64,000 nt of DNA from Actinoplanes sp. TFC3 (lineage in GTDB: Bacteria > Actinomycetota > Actinomycetes > Mycobacteriales > Micromonosporaceae), in contig NZ_LOJP01000001.1 of the NCBI RefSeq assembly GCF_001553785.1, positions 1,154,439-1,218,438 of the forward strand, read 5' to 3'. The position numbers and the translations under genes are program-made. Positions 33,589 to 43,721 of this stretch are shown here, piece by piece. Below the pieces are notes generated by a model. The model had not been told where the DNA came from and ran no database searches. It worked only from the letters and a program-made list of their open reading frames with translations. Numbering within the stretch: the stretch's first letter is position 1; the number at the start of each line of letters is the position of its first letter.

Positions 33589-34644
33589 TCAGGGCAGGGC
33601 GATCAGGTCGTAGCGGCTCTTCAGCCACGGGATCAGCGTCTTGTACGCCGCGATCGTGTCCGGCTGGCCGTAGTCGTGGGACAGGATGATCGCCCCCTTG
33701 CCGACGTGCTTCTTGACGGTCTTGACGACCCGGGCCTCGTGAGCGCCGTCGGAGGCGTCGGTGGAGTGGTCCCAGTCGCGCGGGTCGAGCTGCCAGTAAA
33801 TGGATGTCATGCCCTGCTCGGCGGCCGCCTCAACGAGCGCAGGCGTGAAGTTGCCGCCCGGCGCACGCATGTACTTGATCTCGGCATCCGGCACTGCAGC
33901 CCGGATGGCATCGTTGGTCTTCTCCAAGTCCGCCCGAATCGCCGCCGGCTTCTGCCTGCCGAGCGTCAAACTGTGATTCCAGGAGTGATTGCAAAGCGTG
34001 TGGCCTTCGGCCGCGATTCGCTGTACGAGCTCAGGGTGCGCCGCCGCGTTCTGGCCAACCAGGCAGAACGTTGCCTTCACGCCCTGCTGCTTCAGCAGGT
34101 CGAGCATCCTCGGTGTCTGCACCGGGTCGGGGCCATCGTCGAAGGTCAGCGCCACTTCATCGCCGCCGGTGCGCATGAGGCTCTTCGCCGGGCCATCACC
34201 GTGGGGCTTGGCCGCCGCTGACGAATCGGACGCCGCGTGAGCCGGAGAACCCGCAGAGGCAGGCTGAGCCGCTGTTCCTGGAGTGGGCGCTCCGGTCCCA
34301 TCGGTAGGCGCCTCCGAGCCGGAGGTCGAAGTCCCCGAGCCAGAGGTCGAAGTCACCGAGCCAGTCGCGGAGCCCGAGTCTTTTGAGGTGCCCGAGCCGG
34401 CGGCGTCGGATGCGATGTCTGAGGAATCGCTTGCAGCGGATGAGTCCGATTCGCCAGAGGCGTCCGCAGCGTGGGAGCCGCCAGCCGACGAGTCCGACTT
34501 GTCGGGCGATGCTGATTCCGTTCGGGAGTGCGAGGACGCGGACGGCGCGACCCACGACGGCGACCGTTCGGCCGCCCAAGCTGTGCCGCATCCCGCGAGC
34601 CCAGCCAGCGCCAGGCCGGTCACCATCATCTTCAGGTTGCGCAT
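33589..34644 (-). CDS. Polysaccharide deacetylase lipoprotein
   Basis: 351 residues from the ATG at 34644 (GGAG upstream). The signal peptide ends in the lipobox LAGC with Cys at residue 19, so the protein should be membrane-anchored outside the cell. A Ser/Thr/Gly/Asp-rich linker spans about residues 30-150. The NodB domain follows: TFDDGPD with metal-binding Asp at 169-170, NHSWNHS with the two zinc histidines (220 and 224), RAPGG, and a late LSHDYG motif. Predicted to deacetylate peptidoglycan or another N-acetylated glycan. The linker is encoded by short repeats. Confidence 0.9.
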   Translation of the reverse strand: MRNLKMMVTGLALAGLAGCGTAWAAERSPSWVAPSASSHSRTESASPDKSDSSAGGSHAADASGESDSSAASDSSDIASDAAGSGTSKDSGSATGSVTSTSGSGTSTSGSEAPTDGTGAPTPGTAAQPASAGSPAHAASDSSAAAKPHGDGPAKSLMRTGGDEVALTFDDGPDPVQTPRMLDLLKQQGVKATFCLVGQNAAAHPELVQRIAAEGHTLCNHSWNHSLTLGRQKPAAIRADLEKTNDAIRAAVPDAEIKYMRAPGGNFTPALVEAAAEQGMTSIYWQLDPRDWDHSTDASDGAHEARVVKTVKKHVGKGAIILSHDYGQPDTIAAYKTLIPWLKSRYDLIALP

Positions 34645-34921
34645 CTCGCCATCTCCGTCCGAACAGGCAGCACCAAGGACGAGAAGAAATATGGCCGCCC
34701 GTGCGGCGGCGCAGTGGGCGCTCGCGGCGGGCTGGCACACATGGGGGAGACCTCGCGATCAGCAGCAGCCGATTGAGCGATCACCGCCGGACGCCGGCAG
34801 CCGGATCAAGGGCTACGGCCCCGCTCCCAAAGGGGACATTCTGACCGGCGCTTCAACCCTGAGTGGGAGGCGTTGACCGCGTCTAAGCCGGAGCGCGGGC
34901 GGCGTAGGTTACGCCTCCGGC

Positions 34922-35014
34922 CGGAGCGGCGGGCGTGTGGACCGGCGCTTCCGCCCGGAGCGGCGGGTGTGTGGGCCGGCGCTTCCGCCTCGACCGGGGA
35001 CCGGCGCTTCCGGC
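34922..35014. repeat. 34-bp tandem repeat upstream of the AcoR-like gene
   Basis: Units at 34922-34955 and 34956-34989 differ at two positions; a partial third copy, sharing GACCGGCGCTTCCG, ends about 35014. They lie in the divergent promoter region between the deacetylase and the regulator genes. Confidence 0.8.
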
Positions 35015-35101
35015 GAATCCGGGTCCGATCGAAACGGCAATCGACAGACTGTTGTCGCCGGGGGTGAGCTGGGTCACGATGGAGTGGTCTGGAGGTGTGG
35101 G

Positions 35102-36376
35102 ATGGCCGATCCCTGGTTCGCGCTCGATCTCGGTGCCGACCCCGCCGAACGGATCAGCCAGGTCGGCCGGGCCCATGAGCGATTTTTGACCGGCGATGCC
35201 GGGGCGAACCGGGAAGTTCGTGATGTGGTCGCTCAGTCGTGGCGGCGGTCGGCCGGTGCGGCAGTCAGCCCGGACAGCACCGCACCCATCGACCTGACCG
35301 ACAGGGATCTCGAGGCGTACCGGGCGGCGCATCCCCTTGCCCGGGTGTTACCGATATTCCGGGACCTGCTCGGCGGTCTGGCCGACGATGGCGCGCATCT
35401 GATGGCGGTGTGCGACGCGTACGGCCGGCTGCTGTGGGTTGAGGGACACGCTACGGTGCTGCGCGGCGCCGAGTCCATGAACTTTGTACCTGGCGCTCGC
35501 TGGGACGAGGCGCATGTGGGGACGAACGCGCCGGGGACGGCGCTGGCGGTCGATCACTCGGTGCAGATCTTCGCCACCGAGCATTTCAGTCGCGGCGTGC
35601 AGCGTTGGACCTGCGCGGCTGCGCCTATTCACGACCCGGCAACGGGGCTGCTGCTCGGCGCCATTGACGTGACCGGCGGCGATCACTTGGCTCACCCGCA
35701 CAGTTTGGCCCTGGTTCGGGCGACCGCCTTGGCGGCGGAGGCGTTCCTCGGCTCTCAGGCGCCCCGGGCACCATCGGTGTCCGTTTTGGGGCGTGAGGAT
35801 GCGGTGGTGGCGGTCAACGGAAAGAGCCGCCGGCTCAGTCGGCGTCACTCGGAGTTGCTGTGCCTGCTGCTGGTGCACCCGTCTGGACGTACCGGCGAGC
35901 AACTGGGTTTTGACCTTTATGCCGATGATTCGAATCCGGTGACCGTGCGCGCTGAACTGTCGCGGCTGCGCCGGATTCTGGGGCCGGAACTGCTGGATTC
36001 ACGGCCTTACCGGTTGCGCGGTGAGGTGGCGGCGGATTTCTTGACGGTGACGCGCCTGCTGGACGATGGGCTTGTCGGCGACGCGCTTACGGCCTACGCC
36101 GGACCGCTGTTGCCGTCGTCGGATGCGCCCGGCGTGGTTCGGCTGCGCAACCTCATCGACTCCCGGCTGCGCGGCGCGGTGCTCGCGACGGGGGATGCGA
36201 AGCTGATCCGGGCTTGGCTCGACGCCCCATGGGGTGCGGATGACCTGCAGATGTGGGAGGCCTACGCGACCACGCTGCCGCAAGGGTCACCGGCTCGGCG
36301 GCCCGCCTTCGACCGCATAGTTGAGCTCGCCGGAGAGTACGGCGTTGCAACGTCTGTGCAACGTCCTCGTCATTAA
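35102..36376 (+). CDS. GAF-domain transcriptional regulator, AcoR-like
   Basis: 424 residues from the ATG at 35102, with GGAGG upstream. The N-terminal 70 residues resemble the AcoR/SpoVT-like signal-input helices (VVAQSWRRS); a GAF domain covers about residues 75-225, with FVPGARWDEAHVGTNAPGTAL. The C-terminal part (about 240-330) is a winged-helix segment, RLSRRHSELLCLLLVHPSGRTGEQLG, ending in helical repeats. There is no AAA+ domain, as in the actinobacterial form of the family. It lies just upstream of, and probably controls, the aldehyde dehydrogenase-DUF779 operon. Confidence 0.85.
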   Translation: MADPWFALDLGADPAERISQVGRAHERFLTGDAGANREVRDVVAQSWRRSAGAAVSPDSTAPIDLTDRDLEAYRAAHPLARVLPIFRDLLGGLADDGAHLMAVCDAYGRLLWVEGHATVLRGAESMNFVPGARWDEAHVGTNAPGTALAVDHSVQIFATEHFSRGVQRWTCAAAPIHDPATGLLLGAIDVTGGDHLAHPHSLALVRATALAAEAFLGSQAPRAPSVSVLGREDAVVAVNGKSRRLSRRHSELLCLLLVHPSGRTGEQLGFDLYADDSNPVTVRAELSRLRRILGPELLDSRPYRLRGEVAADFLTVTRLLDDGLVGDALTAYAGPLLPSSDAPGVVRLRNLIDSRLRGAVLATGDAKLIRAWLDAPWGADDLQMWEAYATTLPQGSPARRPAFDRIVELAGEYGVATSVQRPRH

Positions 36377-36392
36377 CGTCCGTAGGAGCGCG

Positions 36393-36533
36393 GATCAAGC
36401 GCCAGCGGAAAAGGCATGCGAATCAAGGTCAGGGAACGCGGCCGCATATCAAGCGTGAGCGGAACGCGGGCAAACCCAAGCATCAGCGGAACGCGGGTGC
36501 AGATGAAGCATCAGCAGGACGCGGCGCAAACGC
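36393..36533. repeat. Degenerate 27-31-bp repeats in the aldehyde dehydrogenase promoter region
   Basis: Five copies begin at about 36393, 36420, 36447, 36478 and 36506, sharing ATCAAGCRTSAGCGGAACGC; a sixth weaker copy lies at about 36561. They fill most of the 314-base gap between the regulator and the aldehyde dehydrogenase. The gap contains no other gene. Confidence 0.65.
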
Positions 36534-36690
36534 AGGACCGGTAGGGCGCGGGTGCGGCTCGGGCGTGAGTCGAACGCAGCGCAAGCGGTAGCTGACAAAT
36601 CGGTCCTCGACGGACACGGCGGCCTGGAAACGCCGAAGCCGCGACACGCCCGCGCAGGACCGTGAAACGCAGGACGAGGAGGACGTAGCG

Positions 36691-38213
<1,523 letters not shown>

Positions 38214-38214
<1 letters not shown>

Positions 38215-38648
38215 TGACCACACCGGCCGATCGCGACCCGGCGGCGAGGGGTGCCCGGGTCGACGTGACCCCCGCAGCGGCGGACCTCATCCGCTCGCTG
38301 CGGGGGCGGCACGGACCGCTGATGTTCCATCAGTCCGGCGGCTGCTGCGACGGCAGCGCGCCGATGTGCTACCCCGACGGTGAGTTCCGCACCGGTTCCA
38401 GCGACATCCTGCTGGAAGAGTTGCGCATCGACGGGGTGGACGAGCCCGTGCAGTTCTGGATGAGCAACGCGCAGTACGAGACGTGGAAGCACACCCATCT
38501 GACGGTGGATGTCGTGCCGGGCCGGGGGAGCGGCTTCAGCCTCGAAGCCCCCGACGGCGTGCGCTTCCTTATCAGGAGCCGGCTGGCTTCCGTCCCACAG
38601 CACAATCAGGAGCCGGCGGACTTCCGTCCCACAGCAAAGCGGAAGTGA
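38214..38648 (+). CDS. DUF779 family protein
   Basis: 144 residues. The signature FHQSGGCCDGSAPMCY is at about residues 40-55 and the body up to FLIRSRL matches the usual DUF779 length of about 120. The last 25 residues or so are encoded within a 34-bp tandem duplication and are probably a recent extension. Function is unknown; the family is coupled to aldehyde dehydrogenases, suggesting a helper role. The 3' end overlaps the convergent methyltransferase gene by 43 bases. Confidence 0.92.
38571..38638. repeat. 34-bp tandem duplication at a convergent gene overlap
   Basis: Copies at 38571-38604 and 38605-38638 differ at about three positions. The duplication lies in the 3' end of the DUF779 gene, and its second copy also encodes the end of the opposite methyltransferase gene. 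Confidence 0.85.
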
Positions 38649-39469
38649 TTGACGAACCGATAACCCCCGCTCTCATTCCGGTACGGCAAGGCCGCGGCGG
38701 TCACCTCCGGAGCGAGAGCGGGCTCCTCACCGAGCAGAATGCCCCGTACGAGGGCCGCTTCGTCGGGCACCTCCCACGGCATCTCCACCAAGCCGGACGC
38801 GACCACGGTCAGCCCGCAGTCCCCGAACAACTCCTCAAGACCGCCGGCCACCCGCAAATCGCCATCCGGTCCGGGCGGCTCATCATCGAGCGCTCGTTCC
38901 ACCGAGTCCACTTCGTTGAGGTCGCGCTCGGCCCAGTTCGCTACCGCGACATGCCCGCCCGGCAAGGTCACGCGGATCATCTCGAAGAGCGCCGCGTCGG
39001 TGTCGCCGGCGAATTGCACCGAGTTGAAGGCGGTCACCAGGTGGAAGGTGTCGTCCGGCCAAAGGAGATGTTCGGCCTCGGCCAGCCGGATAGCGCCCGC
39101 TGAAAACCCCGGCTGGGCCGCAAGAGCCCCCGGCCCGGTTGCAGAGGTCTCCGGCATGCCTTCGAAGGCTTTCGGCCCGCGCACGAAAGCCGCGGAGATG
39201 TCCAGTTTGGACCTCAAGCCTTCCGGCTCGGCCGTCAGTTTCCGGTCGGCGACCTCAACCATGCCCGGCGCCGGATCAACTCCGAAGGCGTCCAGGCCAA
39301 CACTGCGGGCGTACGCGACGAAGTCACCCGCACCGCACCCCACATCCAGCACCTTCGCCCCACGGCTGATGCCGCCCGCATCAAGAACCACCCGCCAAAT
39401 GGGTGCCGGGAGTTGTCCCCACAATTCGGACCACAGCTCGGCGATCTCGGACCAGGCGTCATCACTCAC
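38606..39469 (-). CDS. Class I SAM-dependent methyltransferase
   Basis: 287 residues from the GTG at 39469. Rossmann-fold methyltransferase with motif I VLDVGCGAGDFV at about residues 40-51, the acidic strand end GVDPAPGMVEVA, and a motif IV-like FHLVTAFNSVQF. Substrate unknown. Closest in style to the UbiE/Methyltransf_11 or 25 group. The frame extends upstream to 39511 with no similarity. It converges on the DUF779 gene with an unusual 43-base overlap. Confidence 0.88.
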   Translation of the reverse strand: MSDDAWSEIAELWSELWGQLPAPIWRVVLDAGGISRGAKVLDVGCGAGDFVAYARSVGLDAFGVDPAPGMVEVADRKLTAEPEGLRSKLDISAAFVRGPKAFEGMPETSATGPGALAAQPGFSAGAIRLAEAEHLLWPDDTFHLVTAFNSVQFAGDTDAALFEMIRVTLPGGHVAVANWAERDLNEVDSVERALDDEPPGPDGDLRVAGGLEELFGDCGLTVVASGLVEMPWEVPDEAALVRGILLGEEPALAPEVTAAALPYRNESGGYRFVNHFRFAVGRKSAGS

Positions 39470-39547
39470 CCGATCACCCTGCCACGCCGATCTCCCGTGC
39501 CGGGCCAGCAAGCCGCGGGTCTGAGGGCGGGCAAGCAGCTCAAACCC

Positions 39548-40063
39548 TCACCACGCAACCACCGGATCCGCCCGCAACCGGCTGTACATCAATGCGTCCC
39601 GCCACTGACCCGCCCGAAACTCCGCCGACCGGATCACACCCTCAACCTGAAACCCGGCCTTGACCAGCGACTTCTGCCCAGCCACGTTGTCGGCCTGAGT
39701 GGTCGCCTGAATGCGCTGCACCGGCGTGTGCTCGAACAAGTAGTCGCTTACCATCGCCTGCGCCCGCCAGCCGATGCCGCGACCTCGGAACTCCGGAAGC
39801 AGCACGATGCCGATTTCCCAGTACGAGCCGTAGCGGCCGAAAGTTCCCGATTGCCAAGAGGTCAGCCCCGCGGTTTGGGCGTCGGCGATAACCATGACGC
39901 GGCTGTCATTGTCGTTGAGGAAGCCGTCTTCGGCGTACCTCTTGTTCAGGGTCTGCACGTTGCGGTAGCCGTACCAGTTGGGCCCTATCAGTCCTGGCTC
40001 GATCGCAAAACGGTGCAAGACTGATAAATCCTCATCATTTACCGGGCGCATTTCGATGTCCAT
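39548..40063 (-). CDS. GNAT N-acetyltransferase (RimJ/RimL type)
   Basis: 171 residues if started at MDIEMRPVNDEDL; the frame allows ATG codons at 40102 and 40111. The acetyl-CoA loop reads LLPEFRGRGIGWRAQ, and the C-terminal QADNVAGQKSLVKAGFQVEGVIRSAEF block is typical of RimJ/RimL-type enzymes acting on N-termini or small molecules. The start is uncertain because no strong Shine-Dalgarno is visible. Substrate unknown. Confidence 0.85.
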   Translation of the reverse strand: MDIEMRPVNDEDLSVLHRFAIEPGLIGPNWYGYRNVQTLNKRYAEDGFLNDNDSRVMVIADAQTAGLTSWQSGTFGRYGSYWEIGIVLLPEFRGRGIGWRAQAMVSDYLFEHTPVQRIQATTQADNVAGQKSLVKAGFQVEGVIRSAEFRAGQWRDALMYSRLRADPVVAW

Positions 40064-40183
40064 TGATGCAGCTTGTCCGATCGGGTCAACTGGGATAGCC
40101 ATTTGGGGCAATCGATGAACTGGGGACGAGGTCAGCTCCGTACGGCTCGGTGGACACCCGAGTCTTCATAAGGAGCACCATCC

Positions 40184-40744
40184 ATGCGAACTCCCGTTCG
40201 TACCGCGATCCTGTCCGGAGCGGCGCTCACCGTCGTCGGTGCACTGACCGCTGTGACGTTCCAGGCCTCCGCCGCCGAGCAGAGCCAGGGCCCGGGCCGC
40301 CCGGGTCCGCGGCCCAGCGCCAGCACGGTGGCTTCGCCCATTGACCCGCCCGCCGGCCTGCGCCGGATCGGCACCTACAAGGTGGTTCGAGGGACCCAGA
40401 CCTACACCTGCGCCAACGGTTCCTTCGCGGGGGCGTCGGTACCCGAGGCGCAGCTCGCCGGAACCGGCGGCCGGCTGCACCACTTCAAGGGACCGAGCTG
40501 GCAGTCCGAGCGGGACGATTCGCTGGTCACCGCGGCCAAGGTGGGTGAGCAGACGCGCGCCGGGACGATCCCGGAGCTGCTGCTGCAGATCAACAGCCAC
40601 AGTGGCCCGGCCGACGGCGTGCTTGCCAAGGCCAGCTACATCCAGCGTCTGTACACCTCGGGCGGTGTCGCGCCCGCCGGCACCTGCACCGATGGTTCCA
40701 CCACGGCCGTTCCTTACAGCGCCGTTTACGTCTTCTGGGGCTGA
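40184..40744 (+). CDS. Secreted DUF3455 protein
   Basis: 186 residues with a Sec signal peptide (RTAILSGAALTVVGALTAV, cleavage near ASAAE). The mature part contains GLRRIGTYKVVRGTQTYTCANGSF and ends SAVYVFWG, the DUF3455 pattern seen in secreted actinobacterial and fungal proteins. It has a Shine-Dalgarno (AAGGAG) and a strong terminator downstream, so it is an independent unit. Function unknown. Confidence 0.85.
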   Translation: MRTPVRTAILSGAALTVVGALTAVTFQASAAEQSQGPGRPGPRPSASTVASPIDPPAGLRRIGTYKVVRGTQTYTCANGSFAGASVPEAQLAGTGGRLHHFKGPSWQSERDDSLVTAAKVGEQTRAGTIPELLLQINSHSGPADGVLAKASYIQRLYTSGGVAPAGTCTDGSTTAVPYSAVYVFWG

Positions 40745-40759
40745 CATTAACGATCGGGG

Positions 40760-40793
40760 AACCGCGGTGTGACGTGCGCACATCGCGGTTTTT
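40760..40793 (+). terminator. Intrinsic terminator after the DUF3455 gene
   Basis: AACCGCG and TGTG pair with CACA and CGCGGTT around a seven-base loop, with one mismatch, then TTTC. Good structure, 15 bases after the stop codon. Confidence 0.78.
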
Positions 40794-40872
40794 CGGAACC
40801 CCGGTTGCCGCCTTCTGGGTACCGGCACTCCGTTAGTCTCGGCGGGACAGTAAATCGCCCAAGGAGTGTGCG

Positions 40873-42252
40873 TTGACTGACCTGTCCCAGCTCGTGAAGG
40901 CGTACGACGTGCGAGGCGTCGTGCCGGAGCAGCTCAACGAGACCGTCGCCCGGGCCCTGGGTACCGCTTTCGTGGAGATGCTGCGGGAGTCCGGCGACGA
41001 CGCCGAGAAGATCGTCATCGCCCATGACATGCGGGAGACCGGGCCCGCACTGGCCGCCGCTTTTGCCGCCGGCGCGAATTCCGCCGGAGCCGCGGTCGTA
41101 CACATCGGTCTGGGTTCGACCGATGAGCTGTATTACGCCTCCGGGGTGCTGAACCTGCCCGGTGCGATGTTCACGGCGAGCCACAATCCGGCGCAGTACA
41201 ACGGCATCAAGTTGTGCCGGGCCGGGGCCAAGCCGGTGGGTCAGGACAGTGGTCTCGCGGTAGTCCGGGTGCGCGCCGAGGAACTGCTGAACGATCTCGG
41301 TGCGGTTGGCGAAATGCCGCCCAATGTCGAGCACGTCGCGCTGCTGTCCGGGTACGCCGAGCACCTGCGCAAGCTGGTCGACCTCAGCGATATCCGCCCG
41401 CTCAAGATCGTCGTGGACGCGGGCAATGGCATGGGCGGTTACACCGTGCCGGCCGTGCTGGGAGATCAGCTTCTGGCCGCTTTGCCACTTGAGATCGTAC
41501 CGATGTATTTCGAATTGGATGGTTCTTTCCCGAACCATGAGGCCAACCCGCTGGATCCGGCCAATCTGGTCGATCTGCAGGCGGCCGTGCGTGAGCATGG
41601 CGCCGACATCGGTCTGGCTTTTGACGGCGACGCCGACCGTTGTTTTGTCGTTGATGAGAACGGCGACCCCGTTTCCCCGTCCGCCATCACCGCCCTGGTG
41701 GCCAAGCGCGAACTGGCCAAGGCGCCCGGCGCCACGGTCATCTACAACCTGATCTCCTCGGCTGCCGTGCCCGAGATCATCAAGGAAAACGGCGGTCAGC
41801 CGGTACGAAGCCGCGTGGGCCATTCCTTCATCAAGGCCGAAATGGCCCGCACGAACGCCGTCTTCGGCGGTGAACATTCCGCCCACTACTACTTCCGTGA
41901 CTTCTGGTTCGCCGACACCGGCATGCTGGCCGCGATGCACGTGCTCGCGGCGCTGGGCGGGCAGGACGAGCCGCTGTCACAGTTCGCGGCCGAGTTCGAG
42001 CGCTACTGCGCCTCCGGTGAGGTCAACTCCACGGTCGCCGACGCCGGCGCCAGGATCGCGGAGGTTGAGGCCGCCTACCCGGACGCCACGATCGACCGCC
42101 TGGACGGCCTGACGGTCCAGCTCAGCGACGGGTCCTGGTTCAACCTGCGGGCCTCCAACACCGAGCCGCTGCTGCGCCTGAACGTCGAGGCGCCCAAGCC
42201 CGACCGGATGGTGGCCCTCCGGGACGAAGTGCTCGGCATCGTGCGCGGTTAG
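40873..42252 (+). CDS. manB: Phosphomannomutase/phosphoglucomutase
   Basis: 459 residues. Interconverts mannose-6-phosphate and mannose-1-phosphate, feeding ManC. The active-site phosphoserine loop is TASHNPAQYNG (about residue 102), the metal loop DGDADRC is at about 250, and the sugar-binding GGEHSAHYYFRDF and the phosphate-binding RASNTEPLLRLN motifs follow. The TTG start is supported by AAGGAG six bases upstream. First gene of a tight run with the Trm112-like, SIS, CDF and manA genes. Confidence 0.94.
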   Translation: MTDLSQLVKAYDVRGVVPEQLNETVARALGTAFVEMLRESGDDAEKIVIAHDMRETGPALAAAFAAGANSAGAAVVHIGLGSTDELYYASGVLNLPGAMFTASHNPAQYNGIKLCRAGAKPVGQDSGLAVVRVRAEELLNDLGAVGEMPPNVEHVALLSGYAEHLRKLVDLSDIRPLKIVVDAGNGMGGYTVPAVLGDQLLAALPLEIVPMYFELDGSFPNHEANPLDPANLVDLQAAVREHGADIGLAFDGDADRCFVVDENGDPVSPSAITALVAKRELAKAPGATVIYNLISSAAVPEIIKENGGQPVRSRVGHSFIKAEMARTNAVFGGEHSAHYYFRDFWFADTGMLAAMHVLAALGGQDEPLSQFAAEFERYCASGEVNSTVADAGARIAEVEAAYPDATIDRLDGLTVQLSDGSWFNLRASNTEPLLRLNVEAPKPDRMVALRDEVLGIVRG

Positions 42253-42298
42253 GATCACCTGGTCCTGGATACATATCGCGTCACGAAGGAGCCGCTCG

Positions 42299-42499
42299 GT
42301 GGCCCTCGATCCGCAGTTGCTGGACATACTGGCCTGCCCTGACACGCACCATGCGCCGCTGCGCTACGAAGCGGATGCACAGACGCTCACCTGCACCGAG
42401 TGCGGGCGGGTGTTCGAGGTACGTGACGACATCCCGGTCCTGCTGCTGGACGAGGCCCGGCCCGGGACCGGCCCCACAGCGCGAAATGAGGTGGGCTGA
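42299..42499 (+). CDS. Trm112-like zinc-ribbon protein
   Basis: 66 residues from the GTG at 42299 with AAGGAG upstream. LLDILACPDTHHAPL and TCTECGRVFEVRDDIPVLL are the Trm112/YcaR signature; the ribbon keeps one Cys in the first half and a Cys-x2-Cys in the second. Small partner-type proteins of this family stabilise methyltransferases in eukaryotes; the bacterial role is unclear. It lies between manB and the SIS gene, a conserved arrangement in actinobacteria. Confidence 0.92.
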   Translation: MALDPQLLDILACPDTHHAPLRYEADAQTLTCTECGRVFEVRDDIPVLLLDEARPGTGPTARNEVG

Positions 42500-42500
42500 C

Positions 42501-43721
42501 ATGGCGAGCCCGAGACACGCCGGAACCGGCCTGACCGGCCGCCGGGTGGCCGATGAGTCGCTGCTCGAAGACGAGAAGGCGATGCTCGCCAAGGACCCGG
42601 GCGGCATGCTGCGCGCCACCGCGTCCGCCGGCGCCCAGGTCCGGGAGTCGGCGGCGCTGGCCGCCGAGGCCAACCTGACCAGCCTGGCCGACGAGGGCCG
42701 GCCCCGCGCGGTCGTCGTGGCCGGCATCGGCACTGCCGGGCTGACCGGCAACATCCTGGCCACGGTGGCCGGCCCCCGGTGCCCGGTCCCGGTGATCGGG
42801 CACCGCAGCGCCGGCGTACCGGGCTGGGTGGGCGCGGCGGACGTCGTCATCGCCGTTTCCGCGTCCGGTCGCAGCCCGGAGGCGCTGGCTGCCGCGGACG
42901 CCGCTTCGCGCCGGGGCGCCCGCCTCGTCGCGATCGGCAACCCGGATTCCGAGCTGCAGTCCATGGCCGAGCGGGCCCGCGCGCCGTTCATCCCGGTGCC
43001 GCGCCGTGCCCCGGCCCGCGCCAGCCTGTGGGGCCTGGCCGTGCCGGTGCTGCTGGCCGCCCGCGCACTCGGTCTGGTCAAGGTCAACGAGGCCGACTTC
43101 GCGGAGACCGCGGCCCGCCTCGACGCCGACGCCGAGCGGTGCCGTCCCGGCGCCGAGGCGTTCGTCAACCCGGCGAAGTCATTGGCGCTCGATCTGGCCG
43201 GTTCTGTTCCGATTGTCTGGGGTTCATCGCCGCTGGCCACCGTCGCCGCGCGGCGTTTCGCCGACACGCTTGCCGCCAACGCCCGCTACCCCGTGATGGC
43301 CGGCGCCCTCGGCGAGGCCGGCCGGGGCCGCGTCGGTCTGCTGGACGGCCCGTTCGGTGGGCTCGCGGAGTCGGCGCGCGACATCTTCGCCGACCCCGAC
43401 GAGGAGGAGGACACCACGCGGTTGCGCCTGGTCGTGCTCCGCGACGGCGGTCTCAACCCGGAAGAGGACGCGGACGAGCCGGTCGCGGTGGAGGAACGCC
43501 GGGCCGAGGCCGTCCAGGTGCTCGCCGAGCGCCGTGGCGTGCGGTGCGACGTGTTGACCGCCGAGGGTGGTTCGGCGTTGGAGCGGCTGGCGTCGCTGAC
43601 CGCCGTACCGGATTTCGCTTCGATTTATCTGGCTTTGGCGCACGGCCTGGACCCCATGGCCGTGCCTGCGATCAACGAGATGAAGGAATTGAGCAACCCG
43701 ATGCCGGAGAGCATGCAGTGA
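42501..43721 (+). CDS. SIS-domain protein, phosphosugar isomerase-like
   Basis: 406 residues. Two SIS-like halves: VVVAGIGTAGLTGN and VVIAVSASGRSPEALAA in the first, VPIVWGSSPLATVAARRF in the second. Related to bifunctional phosphoglucose/phosphomannose isomerase proteins and to the Rv3256c family that sits between pmmA and manA in mycobacteria. It could bind or isomerise a mannose phosphate, but catalytic residues are not obvious. Its end overlaps the CDF gene (GTGA). Confidence 0.88.
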   Translation: MASPRHAGTGLTGRRVADESLLEDEKAMLAKDPGGMLRATASAGAQVRESAALAAEANLTSLADEGRPRAVVVAGIGTAGLTGNILATVAGPRCPVPVIGHRSAGVPGWVGAADVVIAVSASGRSPEALAAADAASRRGARLVAIGNPDSELQSMAERARAPFIPVPRRAPARASLWGLAVPVLLAARALGLVKVNEADFAETAARLDADAERCRPGAEAFVNPAKSLALDLAGSVPIVWGSSPLATVAARRFADTLAANARYPVMAGALGEAGRGRVGLLDGPFGGLAESARDIFADPDEEEDTTRLRLVVLRDGGLNPEEDADEPVAVEERRAEAVQVLAERRGVRCDVLTAEGGSALERLASLTAVPDFASIYLALAHGLDPMAVPAINEMKELSNPMPESMQ

